Source: Begonia masoniana (Eukaryota > Streptophyta > Magnoliopsida > Cucurbitales > Begoniaceae). Taken from it: DNA of 64,000 nt. Shown piece after piece: positions 1 through 9,852 of this stretch. Under the pieces are notes generated by a model. The model did not search any database and was not told the DNA's origin. It worked only from the letters and a program-made list of their open reading frames with translations. The DNA is taken from positions 31,762,433 through 31,826,432 of the forward strand of contig CM039508.1 of NCBI GenBank assembly GCA_022432975.1, written 5' to 3'. The position numbers and the translations under genes are program-made. Position 1 is the stretch's first letter, and the number at the start of each line of letters is the position of its first letter.

Positions 1-697
1 AGTCGTCGGTGATTGTTCTTCAGCAGACGACGGAGTTTTGTTTTACGCGTGTGGAGGTTTTCTTCCTTTTCCAAGCCGTCGGTTTTCTTTCACGCCCTAC
101 GTTTCTGCGTATGGGTTTGTGATTGTTTTGCACACTCGACCTAATCTGTGGATTTCATTGTTTTATTGAGTGTGCTGTGTGTTGTATCCGAAGACTTCGA
201 TCTGGTGTTCCAGGAGGTGTCACAGGAGGCAACTTTCCGTGTTCTTCATTGAAGCTCTGTCTCGGGAGGAGACAGCATCTGAACTCGTGAGGAGTTCTGT
301 TTCTTAGACAAGGGGAGCTTGTCGTTCGTGATCGTGGGCGAGGGGATCTTGCCATAACACGGGTTTCGGGAGGAACCAACAACGAGGGGAGCTTGTTGTT
401 ATCTAGATCTCGAGAGAGGTCGTTCTAAAGTCGAGGGGATCTCGCAAAAACTGTTTCGTTGGGGAAGTTAGCTAGAGGCGGCGACAAAGATAAGAGGGAG
501 TCTTTATTTGTATAAGTCCGAGTTTTTCTTGTAACTTTGTTAACTCAAGGAAAAGTTTTTATATCTGGGCGTGGCCCCGCAGACGTAGGCTGGTTGCCGA
601 ACTGCGTTACCAACCTCTTGTGTCATTTATTTCCGCACTTTTTATATCGTTCATCGTTACTTTAAAATCGGTGTCACACAAGGATCCTTGTGTGACA
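1..697 (+). repeat. 3' part of a copia-type LTR, truncated by window edge
   Basis: No coding sequence is convincing here. Positions 570-610 hold the block GACGTAGGCTGGTTGCCGA followed by a short run and GTGTCATTT, which closely matches the R/U5 block of the SIRE LTRs in this window (GACGTAGGCAAGGTTGGCCGA at about 6340). I therefore read it as the downstream part of a plus-strand copia LTR whose start is outside the window. The likely end is the GTGTGACA at 697, because Athila gag homology starts about 20 bp later. No primer-binding site follows, so this is a 3' or solo LTR. Family unknown. Confidence 0.5.
672..697. repeat. 26-bp perfect palindrome
   Basis: The half-site TGTCACACAAGGA is followed directly by its exact reverse complement, with no spacer. 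It sits at the presumed end of the LTR that opens the window, next to decayed Athila gag. It could be an LTR terminus, a hairpin, or a head-to-head junction. Confidence 0.8.
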
Positions 698-717
698 TCA
701 CTGAACTGATCTTAATT

Positions 718-1830
718 TTTCACAATCAGTTCATGAATGAGATGAGAACTCAGTTGCAAAGTCAATTAGTTTCAATCAAAAATTTGGAAATCTAGATAGG
801 TCAACTAACCAACTCGATCAATGATAGACCTCAAGGATTTTTACCCAGTAGCATAGATACTAATCAAAGGAGAAATGGTAAAGAGTGTTGTAAAGCTATT
901 TTGTTAAAGTGATAAAGAGTTGCCTGAACCAATTCAAAAATCCAAAGTGCTCAATCAACCTGTTGATGATGAGAAAGAAGTCGAAGTTGAAGAACTTGTT
1001 AAAAAAAAGAGTCAAGAAATAGATAAACCTAATAAGTCGGTCGTCTACAGTCTACCACCGCCATTTCCTCAGATATTTCAGAAAGTGAAAGATGACAACT
1101 AGTTTTCAAAATTCTTAGAGCTTTTAAGAAGTTGTAAATCAACATCCTTTGCTGATGCTCTGAAGTAGAAGCTAACTCATGTCAAACTTTTAAGGAAGTT
1201 CTATTTGAGAAGAGAAGTGTGGGTGATTTTTAGACAGTTGCATTGACTGAGGAGTGTCGTGCGTTAGTTCAAAAGCAACTTCCATCTAAGCTAAAAGATC
1301 CAGTGAGTTCTATTATTCCATGCATATATGGATATCTATTTTTCGGTAAGGCCTTTATAATTTGGGTTCTAGTATTAATTAGATGTCTTTATCTACCAAA
1401 AAGAAACTCGGATTAAATGAAACCAAGCTAACCAATATCACAATGAAGCTGTCTGATAGATCTCTTATGTATTCAACAAGAATGGTAGAAAATGTACTTG
1501 TTAAACTTGGTAAATTTATCATCTTAGCGAATTTCATCGTGCTCAACATGGAGGAAGATAATGAAATTCTTATCATATTGGAGAGACCATTTTTAGCAAT
1601 AAGCAGAACTGTCATTGATGTGCAAAAAAGCTAAACTCACTATGAGAATGCAAGATCGCAAAGTAAAGTTTCATATTTTTTAAAGCGATCAAGTTTCTAG
1701 ATGTAGTTGAGAATTGTTACAGAAATCGACATAGAAAAGATATTCATCCAGGACTCTTTCTTATTAAATCATTCAAGTGACCAATTGAAGAATTCCTTGG
1801 TTGAGCAATGGTGACAAAGGATAAGAAGCA
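718..1830 (+). pseudogene. Athila-like gag C-terminus and protease, decayed (part 1 of split element)
   Basis: Ty3/gypsy Athila-type Gag C-terminus and aspartic protease remnant. Translated pieces show NQFMNEMRTQLQSQL and QLTNSINDRPQGFLPS (about 728-850), a linker with SLPPPFPQIFQK (about 1045-1085), and a protease block with KLGLNETK, MKLSDRSLMYS and EILIILERPFLA (1383-1634). The protease active site, expected DLG or DSG, reads NLGSSIN near 1365, so the catalytic Asp is lost and a stop follows. Several stops and frame changes separate the pieces. The element is cut at 1831 by a copia insertion and resumes at 3878 with reverse transcriptase. Not functional. The lineage is recognised by motif similarity; Tat would be the alternative. 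Confidence 0.75.
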
Positions 1831-1835
1831 CTAGA

Positions 1836-2039
1836 CGTAGAGAAACAGTGTGTGAACAGTAAACAAGCAAAGGAAGAAGAAGAAGCAGAGTGCAATAAAT
1901 GCTACTGAAATTAAATTGAAAGAAACAACGTTTTACAATATATATCCCAATGCAGTAATGATGAATAAGAAACCAAACTAAGTGAGTGTTCTATCTAACC
2001 AAACTAAGTGAGTGTTCTATCTAACTAATAGTTCTAATA
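1836..2039 (-). repeat. 3' LTR (204 bp) of deleted copia
   Basis: Nearly identical to 3669-3872. In element sense it starts TATTAGAAC and ends CTCTACG, so the usual TG...CA ends are altered in both copies. Each LTR has an internal 26-bp tandem duplication (CAAACTAAGTGAGTGTTC repeated, about 1974-2025). Confidence 0.9.
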
Positions 2040-2052
2040 TCCCCCCTCAAGA
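2040..2052 (-). other. Polypurine tract of deleted copia
   Basis: The plus strand reads TCCCCCCTCAAG directly inside the left LTR, which in element sense is CTTGAGGGGGGA next to the LTR start. This is where plus-strand DNA priming takes place. Confidence 0.8.
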
Positions 2053-2945
2053 GCAAGGCTGAAGGCCGAAGATCTTGGATAAGAAGATGTTAAAAGCCGC
2101 TGGTGGGAGAGGCTTCGTGAGAGCATCAGCGAGTTGATGGGCAGAGGGAGTAAACTTGACGGAGAGCTGCTTGCGAACCACCTTTTCTCGGACGAAATGG
2201 AAATCAATCGCAACGTGTTTGGATTTGGAATGGAGGACGGGATTAGAGGCCAAATAAGTGGCACTCAAGTTATCGCAGAGAATAAGCGGCGCTGAGACAG
2301 AAGGAAAACCAAGCTCCTGTAAGAGCGACTGCAGCCAGAGAACTTCGGCAGCGCCATTGGCAACACTGCGATATTCGGATTCTGTGCTAGAGCGGGAGAC
2401 AACCTTTTGTTTTGTAGAGGACCAGGAGATGAGGTTGGAACCGAGAAAAAATACAGAAGCCACTGGTGCTTTTGCGATCATCGAGACAGGAGGCCCAGTC
2501 AGCGTCCGTATAGCAGATAAGGTCACAGGAGCTCGAAGGCTGAAAGGAGATGCCGAGAGAAAGAGTACCTTTAAGATACCGGAGAATCCGTTTCACGGCC
2601 TACCAATGGACATCAGAAGGAGAATGCATGAATTGCGAGACCTTGTTGACTGCAAAGGAGATGTCAGGACGGGTGAGACAGCAATATTGGAGAGCACCCA
2701 CAATGCTGCGATATAGGTAGCCATCGGGGAGAGGGAGGCCGGAGTGGAGAGATAAACCGGGTCCAGCAAGCATGGGAGTCAGAACCGGTTTGCAAGAGCT
2801 CATATTGGACCTGTGAAGTAGGTCAGTGATATACCGAGATTGAGAAAGATGCATACCGGTAGGTGTCGCGGTGACAGAGATACCGAGAAAGTAGGATAAC
2901 GGGCCGAGATCTCGAACCCAGAAACACCGCGTGCGCCTGAACCTG
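2047..2945 (-). pseudogene. Copia RT C-terminus and RNase H (Ale-like)
   Basis: The minus-strand reading shows DLGPLSYFLGISVT, an LTPML block and a TRPDISFAVNKVSQFM block of copia reverse transcriptase, then [33 protein letters not shown] and the RNase H end with [39 protein letters not shown] and KPLPPAAF. A stop after the SDVHW motif and frame changes near 2550 and 2600 break it. The YVDD catalytic box and everything before it were removed by the internal deletion near 2945, where gag begins. It ends with a stop at 2047, next to the polypurine tract. Confidence 0.85.
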
Positions 2946-3647
2946 GGTCGGCAGCGGAAGAACAACGGCGAGATTCTGTTTCTCCAACCGGAAATCGTAG
3001 CTTTGGAGGAGACTAAAAACTTCTTCAATCGGAGGCTGGTCGGAGCGATTGGTAACCGAGGTGACGAAAGGGTTGTACTCGCTGCCCAACCCGCCCAAGA
3101 AGTAGAGGAGTTGATCTGGCGGGGGAACGCTGTGGCCGATTGCAGCGAGGGTGTTGCAAAGAGAGGTGAGTTTCTGAATGTAGACCGCAGCCGAGAGACC
3201 ATCTTTGGAGAGACAGTGAAGTTGATGGCGGAGATCGGTGATGCGGGCCAGCGAAGAGGAAGCGAAACGCGCGGCGAGAGCCGACCAGACGGCACTGGCA
3301 GTGGTAAGGGCGACAAATTGGGGCAGCAAATCCTCCGACATGGAGGAGAAAATCCAGCTCAGGATGAGACTGTTATATCGTTGCCAAATGAGAAAATCGG
3401 GATTAGGTTCAGTGGAGAGATTGTCCAGAAAGGCAGGAGGGGGTGTGTAATGGTCGTCAAGCAGGTGAGCAATGCCGTTGGCAGTGACGACATGGAGAAG
3501 TTGAGTCTTCCAGACGAGAAAATTTGAGGAGGTGAGTTTAGTGGTTAAAGTTTGATTGATAGAGGGAAAGTGTGGGAGGGAGGAAGAGGCAGCAGGGGAA
3601 GGGGAAGGGGAAGGGGATGAAAGGGTGGAAGGGGAAGGCACAGCCAT
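2946..3647 (-). pseudogene. Copia gag (Ale-like), 3' truncated
   Basis: Starts with ATG at 3647 (MAVPSPSTLSSPSPSPS), about 20 bp from the primer site, which suits gag. It shows a low-complexity Ser/Pro head, then the copia Gag core: LTSSNFLVWKTQLLHVV, ASAVWSALAARFASSS, LRHQLHCLSKDG and PPPDQLLYFLGGLG. Gag would form the virus-like particle. The open frame runs about 230 codons, then crosses the deletion junction into RT in another frame. The usual CCHC zinc knuckle is absent, removed with the deletion. Confidence 0.85.
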
Positions 3648-3656
3648 GTTTTGCTA

Positions 3657-3668
3657 GCTCTGATACCA
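3657..3668 (-). other. Primer-binding site, deleted copia
   Basis: The plus strand reads GCTCTGATACCA, which is TGGTATCAGAGC in element sense: the canonical initiator-tRNA-Met complement. It abuts the right LTR and fixes the LTR boundary. Confidence 0.9.
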
Positions 3669-3872
3669 CGTAGAGAAACAGTGTGTGAACAGTAAACAAG
3701 CAAAGGAAGAAGAAGAAGCAGAGTGCAATAAATGCTACTGAAATTAAATTGAAAGAAACAACGTTTTACAATATACATCCCAATGCAGTAATGATGAATA
3801 AGAAACCAAACTAAGTGAGTGTTCTATCTAACCAAACTAAGTGAGTGTTCTATCTAACTAATAGTTCTAATA
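3669..3872 (-). repeat. 5' LTR (204 bp) of deleted copia
   Basis: Partner of 1836-2039, with only a few differences, which implies a fairly recent insertion. Followed by the target duplicate CTAGA. Confidence 0.9.
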
Positions 3873-3877
3873 CTAGA

Positions 3878-5175
3878 ATCTTCATATGTAATAGATGATT
3901 CACCTCGATTTACTATGACCTGACAGTTTGACTTTGGAATTTCTAGTTGATGAGAAAATTTAAATCAAACCTTGCATAGTTGAAACACCACCTTACTAAA
4001 GCTACTTTCATATCATCTACATTATGTATTTTTTGGTGAAAACTCCACTATTCTTGTGATCATACTGGTCAGATTGGATGATAAACATAAAGACAAACTG
4101 TTAGAGTACTATGAGAGTATATAAACATAATTTTGAAGTAGTCAATAGTTGATATTAGGGGAATCAACCTAGCTTTATGTATTGATAAGATTCTTTTGAA
4201 GAATGATCATAAGTTGACTACTGAACGTCAACGTTGCTTAAATGCAATCATGAAAGAAGTAGTCAAGAACGAGATCATTAAGTGATTAGATGCTGGGAGA
4301 AGTATGGATGACTTCTCTATTTTTTGGTGATTCTTATGCTCATTGCTTTCTGCATTTGGCCCTTGAAATGAAAAGGTGTGTAGAAATCAATTTAAACTTA
4401 CATTGGGAAAAATTTCACTTTATGGTTGGGGAAGACATTATTTGGAACATCGCATTTTAGCCAAAGGAATTTAAGTCGACAGAGCGAAGTTTAGAAATCA
4501 TTGATAGATTGCCACCAGGATCATCAGTAAAGAGCATTCGCATTTTCCTAGGTCATGCTAGTTTTTACAAAAGATTCATTAAAAATTTTTCAAAATTCTC
4601 CAAGTCGTGCAATCTGTTGGAGAAAGATGTTCCAGTTAAGTTTGATGAATCTTGTTTTGAAATGTTTAATGTACTAAAACAAAATCTTGCATCATCATCA
4701 ATCATAGTTGCACTAGATTGGAGGTTGTCATTCGAAGTTATGTGTGATGCAAGTGATTTTGCAGTTAATATAGTGTTGGGATAAAAGAAAAAGAAAATCT
4801 TGCACAGAATATATTATGCAACCAATACTTTGAATAACACCTAGTTAAACTACACTACTATAGAGGAGCTTTTGGCAGTAGTCTTCACATTTGATAAGTT
4901 CGAGCATATCTAATTGGTGAAAAGGTAATTGTCTATATAGACCATTCAATTATCAAATATTTAATTTCCAAGAAAGATTAAAAGTCATGATTGATCAGAT
5001 GAATACTCTTGTTGTAAGAGTTTTGACTTAGACATTTGTTACAAAAAAGGTTCAGATAATTAAGTTGTCGATCATCTTTCAAGACAAGCAGTTGATGCTT
5101 AAGATAAAAGCTTTTTGAACATTAACAAATAATTTTCGTATGAGATAGTTTCCATGGTGACTAAGTAGAAGTTTC
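3878..5175 (+). pseudogene. Athila-like RT and RNase H, decayed (part 2)
   Basis: Continues the element of 718-1830 after the copia insertion. Readable blocks: the RT start (IDKILLKNDHKL, AIMKEVVKNEIIK, about 4180-4280) jumping at once to MDDFSIF (about 4305), so the RT core between DAG and the MDD box is deleted. Then come LGKISLYG, ILAKGI, VDRAKF, the 4509-4784 block SVKSIRIFLGHASFYKRF with FEVMCDASDFAV, and RNase H pieces FDKFEH and VDHLSRQA to about 5100. It ends with MVTK, and the frame resumes at 56184 with the pre-integrase segment, which confirms that 5176-56178 is an insertion. Many stops; dead. Confidence 0.8.
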
Positions 5176-5404
5176 TGTTAACTTAAAATGAGTTTAAGAT
5201 TAATGTGTTTTTAGATGATGTTTAATTAAAATGTGTTAAACGGTAATATGATTTTGATAATGATATTTGATAAATTGATTAACTTAAGAAATAAATGATT
5301 TTGCAAGTACCTTAATTGAAAATACCCTTTAAGAAGGGTATTTAGTACTAATGAGTTTTATTAAGTGTGTGATAGTCAAAATGAAGAAAAACAATTTCAG
5401 AGTG

Positions 5405-5970
5405 CCTAAGTGTCGACCGATTGCCACATAGGTCGACTAAATTTAAACAGAGAAGAAACAAGTGTCGATCGTCAAGTGTCGACCAAACTCGGTAAGAGTC
5501 GACCACAAGGAACGACCAGTGCAAACAGAAGCAACTCAAGTGTCGACCGGAATATACAGGTGTCAACCGATGGATAAAGAGAAGATTCAAGTGTCGACCG
5601 AACTTGGTAAGAGTCGACCACAAGGAATGACCAGTTTTAAACAGAGAAGAAACAAGTGTCGACCTGAATCGTCAAGTGTTGACCGAACTTGGTAAGAGTC
5701 GACCACAAGGAACGACCAGTGCAAACAGAAGCAACTCAAGTGTCGACCGGAATATATAGGTGTCGACCGATGGATACAAAGAAGATTAAAGTGTCGACCA
5801 CACTATAGAAGAAGTCGATTGGAACATATTTCAACGGCTATCATCTAACACCAATGGTAACAAAGTGTCGACCGATTCTCAAAGAGGTCGACCGGTACTG
5901 CTTACAACGGTCTTCTTTCTACGCACAACGGTAACAAAGTGTCAATTAATTTCAAGACAGGTCGACCGCT
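5405..5970 (+). repeat. GTGTCGACC motif array in SIRE-1 U3
   Basis: About twenty copies of GTGTCGACC, AGTCGACC or GGTCGACC (core GTCGAC) lie in higher-order units of about 115-240 bp built from phrases such as GAACTTGGTAAGAGTCGACC and AACGACCAGTGCAAACAGAA. The same array is in the 3' LTR (31153-31570). It ends about 25 bp before the TATA box, the usual place for U3 enhancers. Confidence 0.9.
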
Positions 5971-5992
5971 AGTAGACTAAATTCAAAGGGTA

Positions 5993-6000
5993 CTATAAAT
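5993..6000 (+). promoter_or_regulatory. Likely TATA box of SIRE-1 5' LTR
   Basis: CTATAAAT lies directly downstream of the GTCGAC array and upstream of a non-coding leader. The same sequence is conserved in the 3' LTR near 55610. Start site not determined. Confidence 0.55.
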
Positions 6001-6190
6001 TGAAGAATGAAGACCTTCAGAAAAGAAGGAGGCTCTAACGAACGTGAAATATCTCTCAACGATTCACAAAGCTTTTACTTCAATTTTTTCCTCTCTCATT
6101 CTACTCATTTGAGATTTTATTTGTTAAGAGAGTGTTACTTGAGTTTCGACTAAATCATTTGTACTGAAAACATTGAGAAATGGTGTATCC

Positions 6191-6890
6191 CTAAGAGAAA
6201 AGTGTAAAGGTAGTTGATTGGCACCCGTGAAAATCAATCAAAGGTGTAAAGACAGTTGATTGACGCCAGTGAAGTTCAATCAAAGATTCTCTCGGAAGAG
6301 AAGGAAAGAATCTTCAATGGGAGTACTTGGAGCACGGACGTAGGCAAGGTTGGCCGAACCGCGTAAACAATTTCGGTGTCATTTTTTTTTTCTCTTAACT
6401 CTTTACTTGCTATTGATTAAATTCAACTTATCAACTCAATTTGAAATAATTCAGTTTATACACTTAAAAGCAAATAATTAATTTAATAGTGATCACAATT
6501 ATTAAGAATTATAGGAAGCGAAAATATAATTCACCACCCCCCAAGAGAAAAGTGTAAAGGTAGTTGATTGGCACCCATGAAGATCAATCAAAGGTGTAAA
6601 AGCAGTTGATTGACACTAGTGAAGTTTAATCAAAGATTCTCTCGGGAGAGAAGGAAAGAATCTTTAAGAGGAGTTCTTGGAGCGCGGACGTAGGCAAGGT
6701 TAGCCGAACCGCGTAAATAATTTCGGTGTCATTTATTTTTTCCCTTAACTCTTTACTTGCTATTGATTAAATTCATCCTATCAACTCAATTTGAAATAAT
6801 TCAATTTATACACTTACGAGCAAACAATTAATTTGATAGTGATAACAATTATTAAGAATTATAGGAAGCGAAAACCTAATTCACCCCCCC
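6191..6890 (+). repeat. 350-bp direct tandem duplication inside the 5' LTR
   Basis: The segment from AAGAGAAAAGTGTAAAGG to CGAAAATATAATTCACC is repeated almost at once as 6541-6890, with scattered substitutions. The 3' LTR has a single copy (55807-56170). It duplicates the tandem stem-loops and the GCGGACGTAGGCAAGG block. Confidence 0.9.
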
Positions 6891-6916
6891 TCCCTTAGGT
6901 AAAAACGATCATACAA

Positions 6917-6930
6917 TTGGTATAAGAGCA
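6917..6930 (+). other. Primer-binding site of SIRE-1
   Basis: TTGGTATAAGAGCA, one mismatch from the tRNA-Met complement TTGGTATCAGAGCA, two bases after the LTR end. Confidence 0.85.
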
Positions 6931-6974
6931 GGTGTAATATTTTTTAATTGTGATTAAAAAAATAGTTACATATT

Positions 6975-8411
6975 TAGAAAGGACATTCAACACAAACACC
7001 TCACATGTAGAAGGACAATCTATTACTATACATCCATTTTTTTATCGAAATAATTATATTTATTGGAAGTCTAGGATGAGAATTTTTGTTCAAGCTATGA
7101 ATTATAATCTATGGAATATTATTGAGAATGATCCATACATGGCTGTAAAAATTAAAAATGGTGTTAGTACTCCTAAAACATTACATGAACTAAATGATTC
7201 TGATAAAAAAAATTTGAGCTTGAATGATAAGGCAATCAACACTTTGTATTGTGCTCTAAATATAGATGAATTTAATAGGGTATAAGGGTGTGATAGTGCG
7301 TTCGAGATTTGGCGTTTACTTGAAATAACTCATCAAGGAACAAATCAAGTAAAAGAAAGTAAAAGAAAGTAAAATGAGTATGTTAGTGCACGAATATGAA
7401 TTATTCTCTATGGAAAAAGATAAATCTATTAGTTCAATGTTTACTCGTTTTACTAACACTACTAATAGCTTGAAAGTGCTCGGTAGAATGTACCCAAATG
7501 AAGAATTAGTAAGAAAGATTCTTAGATGTCTATCGAGAGGATGATAGCCCAATGTGACAGCTATTCAAGAAGCTAGGGATCTCAAGGTTCTCAAGCTGGA
7601 AGAACTCATTGGCTTTCTTATGACGCATGAGATAACAATGAGAGCCAATGAGAAGGAAGATCTCAAGGAAAAAGAAGTCTCCAAAGGAAAAGACATTGCT
7701 CTCAAGGCCTCGTCGAGCAAACACGAAGAGTCCGAACAAGAAGAGGATGACGAGGAGATTGCATTCATCACGAGAAAATTCAGCAAATTTCTCCAACGGA
7801 AGAGGACGCAAGTAGGAGGTTCTCAAAGGGAGACAAGCCTTAAAAGGAAAAGGTGATCACTTGCTTTAAGTGCGGGAAGCCGGGACACATCAAGGCTGAG
7901 TGTCCTCAAGCTAAGAAGGCTCCCAAGAGATTCAAGAAGAGAGCCATGAAAGCAACGTGGGATGATAGCGAGAGCAGCACCTCCTTCGAAGACGAGTGAG
8001 TGGCCAATTTGTGCTTCATGGCCAAGGAGAATGAGGTTAGTGATTTTTTAGTGATTCTTTTAGTGATAGTGATAATGATGATGACGATCTAATTAATGCC
8101 TTCAATGACTTGGTTAAACAATATGACATGCTTAAGTCTAAATACAACTTGTTGAAGAAGGAAAATACAAACTTGATTGAAAAGCATGCTAAGGAGATTA
8201 ACTTGCATGAAATGAAAATTAGTGAACTTATGACTAAAAATGATAGTTTAAATGATTGTTAAAATTCACTAATGGGAGCATGAACTTGAATATGCTCTTA
8301 GGAAATCAAAGAGTAACATTTGATAAGGCCGGAATTGGTTACGAAAAGTTTAATAAAAAGAAAGCATACAAAATTTTTTTCGTCAAACTATCCACATGTC
8401 ATACATGTAAT
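6975..8411 (+). pseudogene. SIRE-1 gag, decayed (part 1)
   Basis: Copia Gag, capsid precursor. Comparison with SIRE-2 gag in this window places the start at about 6981, where ATGGCATTC has become AGGACATTC, so the start codon is lost. Readable blocks: TFNTNTSHVEGQSI, NYIYWKSRMRIFVQAMNY (gag N-terminal domain), LNDKAINTLYCAL, DKSISSMFTRFTN, AIQEARDLKVLKLEELIG, then a Lys/Glu-rich stretch and a CCHC zinc knuckle CFKCGKPGHIKAECP (about 7860-7905). After it come FNDLVKQYDMLKSKYNLL and GYEKFNKKKAYK. Frame changes near 7300, 7550, 7855 and 8260. A 316-bp solo LTR cuts it inside a second Cys motif (CHTCN). Confidence 0.85.
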
Positions 8412-8727
8412 TGTAACGCCCCCGAACCCAACCTGGCTCGGAGCGCTACATGGCTCACTTTAACCCTCTATAATTTAAATAAAATCGAACACTGCAGAAT
8501 TTAAAACTAAATCTCCCGAAGATCTCTTATGTCATACCTAGCTGCCTAGAATCACTAATTTCCCTTAATCCTAACCTTTAAGAACCACGGCGTCCCTCCC
8601 AAAAATTTCGGCAAAGTAACGCCTGAAAATGGCGCCTCCAAAATGCTAGGTATTTAGATAATTCTAAGATCCATAATTTAATTAAATCTAAAGCAATACA
8701 CCTTGAGGAAAAATCTCGGGTGTTACA
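8412..8727 (-). mobile_element. 316-bp solo LTR, Tekay-type ends
   Basis: The plus strand starts TGTAACGCCCCCGAACCC and ends CTCGGGTGTTACA, flanked by GTAAT on both sides (8407-8411 and 8728-8732). The same termini bound the much longer LTRs E and F here, which run on the minus strand by their leader signals, so the same orientation is assumed. No interior coding, PBS or PPT. It is either a heavily shortened LTR of that group or a TRIM-like LTR. Confidence 0.85.
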
Positions 8728-8732
8728 GTAAT

Positions 8733-8973
8733 GAAGTAGACTATAAGTCGTTTTTATGTCCATTAAAATTTAACAATCTGAAATCATTTGGTAAGTTACA
8801 ATGGATTCCTAAGGGAACCAAATATAACACTAGGACTCAAAAAATTTGGGTACCAAAGAAGGTTACCTGATTATCTTTCTTGTAGGTGGTAAACTCTCCC
8901 GTGAAGAACATATGGTATCTTGTTAGTGGATGCTCAAGACATATGACGGGGGACTCCTCCAAGTTTGCCTATG
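8733..8973 (+). pseudogene. SIRE-1 gag end and protease start (part 2)
   Basis: The frame resumes after the solo LTR: the second Cys motif continues with KSFLCPLKF, then LQWIPKGTKYNTRTQKIW and VPKKVT with a stop near 8870, matching the same segment of SIRE-2. After 40 bp the protease begins: NIWYLVSGCSRHMTGD and SSKFAYV. The active site DSG is VSG, so the catalytic Asp is gone. A CRM-like element enters after 8973, and the protease continues at 16143 (NKKKGNVTFG). Confidence 0.85.
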
Positions 8974-9850
8974 TGATGTAGTCAAAGGAGCAACCAAAGA
9001 CAATCAAGAAGCAATAGGGAGCCAAGATCCATTGATGAATATAGGAGGACCAATGTCAAGATCAAGAACAAAGAAAATAAACAAAAGACTACAAATTTTA
9101 ATCAAAGACATCCATGAAAAGGAATCATCACAAGATGTGCAACGAGCAATAATATTACTAAGTGTTGACGAAGAAGCAAGGATTAGAAAAGAAGCCCAAA
9201 ACATAAGAGATGTCTAAAAAATAAAAACTTCCCACATGATCATCCAATATGGCACTACTTTAGCACAAGAGTTTTTAACTTCAAAGTTCTTACAAGTGCC
9301 ACACCATTGGGCTAGGCCCACAATCTGAAATAAACTCGGGGCTCATGCTACTTAAATCTAATTTCCGCGGTCACCATCCACTTGCACCACTTTCTAAATT
9401 ACAATTTTCCTTTTCTTGTTTTTAAAAACTTTCCTATTGTCTAATTAAGATATTTTATTAGTTCTAATTATGTTATTACCTTATTAAATTTATACCTTTA
9501 CCTATTTAAGGGAGACTTGTAATAGATTTTGGGAACTTTTGAATAAATTGATTTTTTACGAAGCTTTTGCTTTGAGATGAGATCCTTATAATTCTCTTCT
9601 TAAGTTCTTGGATTAGAACTTGATCTTCTTCAAGTGTATTCTTAAAAAGATTGAATCTGATAGCTTAGGTTCAACCAACGAGTTTGGTTCGGGTCTAACT
9701 ACTTTTCTGATAACTTCGGTTCTATCGCTAACTTTCGATTGGGGTCAAGTTCCTTCTTCTTGTTCTTTTGAATCAATAAAGGCCTCATTCCCTTTGAATT
9801 CCGCATTGCGTGTTGGGTCTGAGATCTCTAATGTCTTAGGTTTCACATTA
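8974..9850 (+). repeat. CRM-like 5' LTR
   Basis: Starts TGATGTAGTCAAAGG, ends TTTCACATTA (the partner ends CACATCA). Contains a possible TATA (CTATTTAAGGG near 9503). ORFs within it are fortuitous. Confidence 0.9.
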
Positions 9851-9852
9851 TT

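Larger units (their letters stand above)
1836..3872 (-). mobile_element. Internally deleted Ale/Retrofit-like Ty1/copia element
   Basis: A 2037-bp element with two 204-bp LTRs, a minus-strand tRNA-Met type primer site at the right, a G-rich polypurine tract at the left and a 5-bp target duplication CTAGA (1831-1835 and 3873-3877). The interior codes for gag joined directly to the last part of reverse transcriptase and RNase H. Protease, integrase and the RT core are missing, so it is a deletion derivative of a normally 4.5-5 kb element. Very short LTRs and the gag style fit the Ale/Retrofit group. It interrupts Athila gag-pol. Confidence 0.9.
5176..6915 (+). repeat. SIRE-1 5' LTR
   Basis: 1740 bp, TGTTAAC to CATACA. 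The 3' LTR (30918-31614 plus 55478-56178) is about 1390 bp; the difference is a tandem duplication of about 350 bp at 6191-6890. U3 carries the GTCGAC array, then a TATA box at 5994. Downstream, two tandem stem-loops (TTGATTG...CAATCAA) lie at 6214-6241 and 6256-6283. Confidence 0.92.

Noticed and set aside
2258..3527. Plus-strand ORFs over the deleted copia (2258-2716, 2931-3527)
   Set aside because: Antisense shadows of the minus-strand gag and RT-RNase H, which have clear motifs.
8930..9217. 95-aa ORF across the start of the CRM-like LTR (also 9620-9982)
   Set aside because: It runs from SIRE-1 protease into LTR sequence; coding in neither reading is supported.
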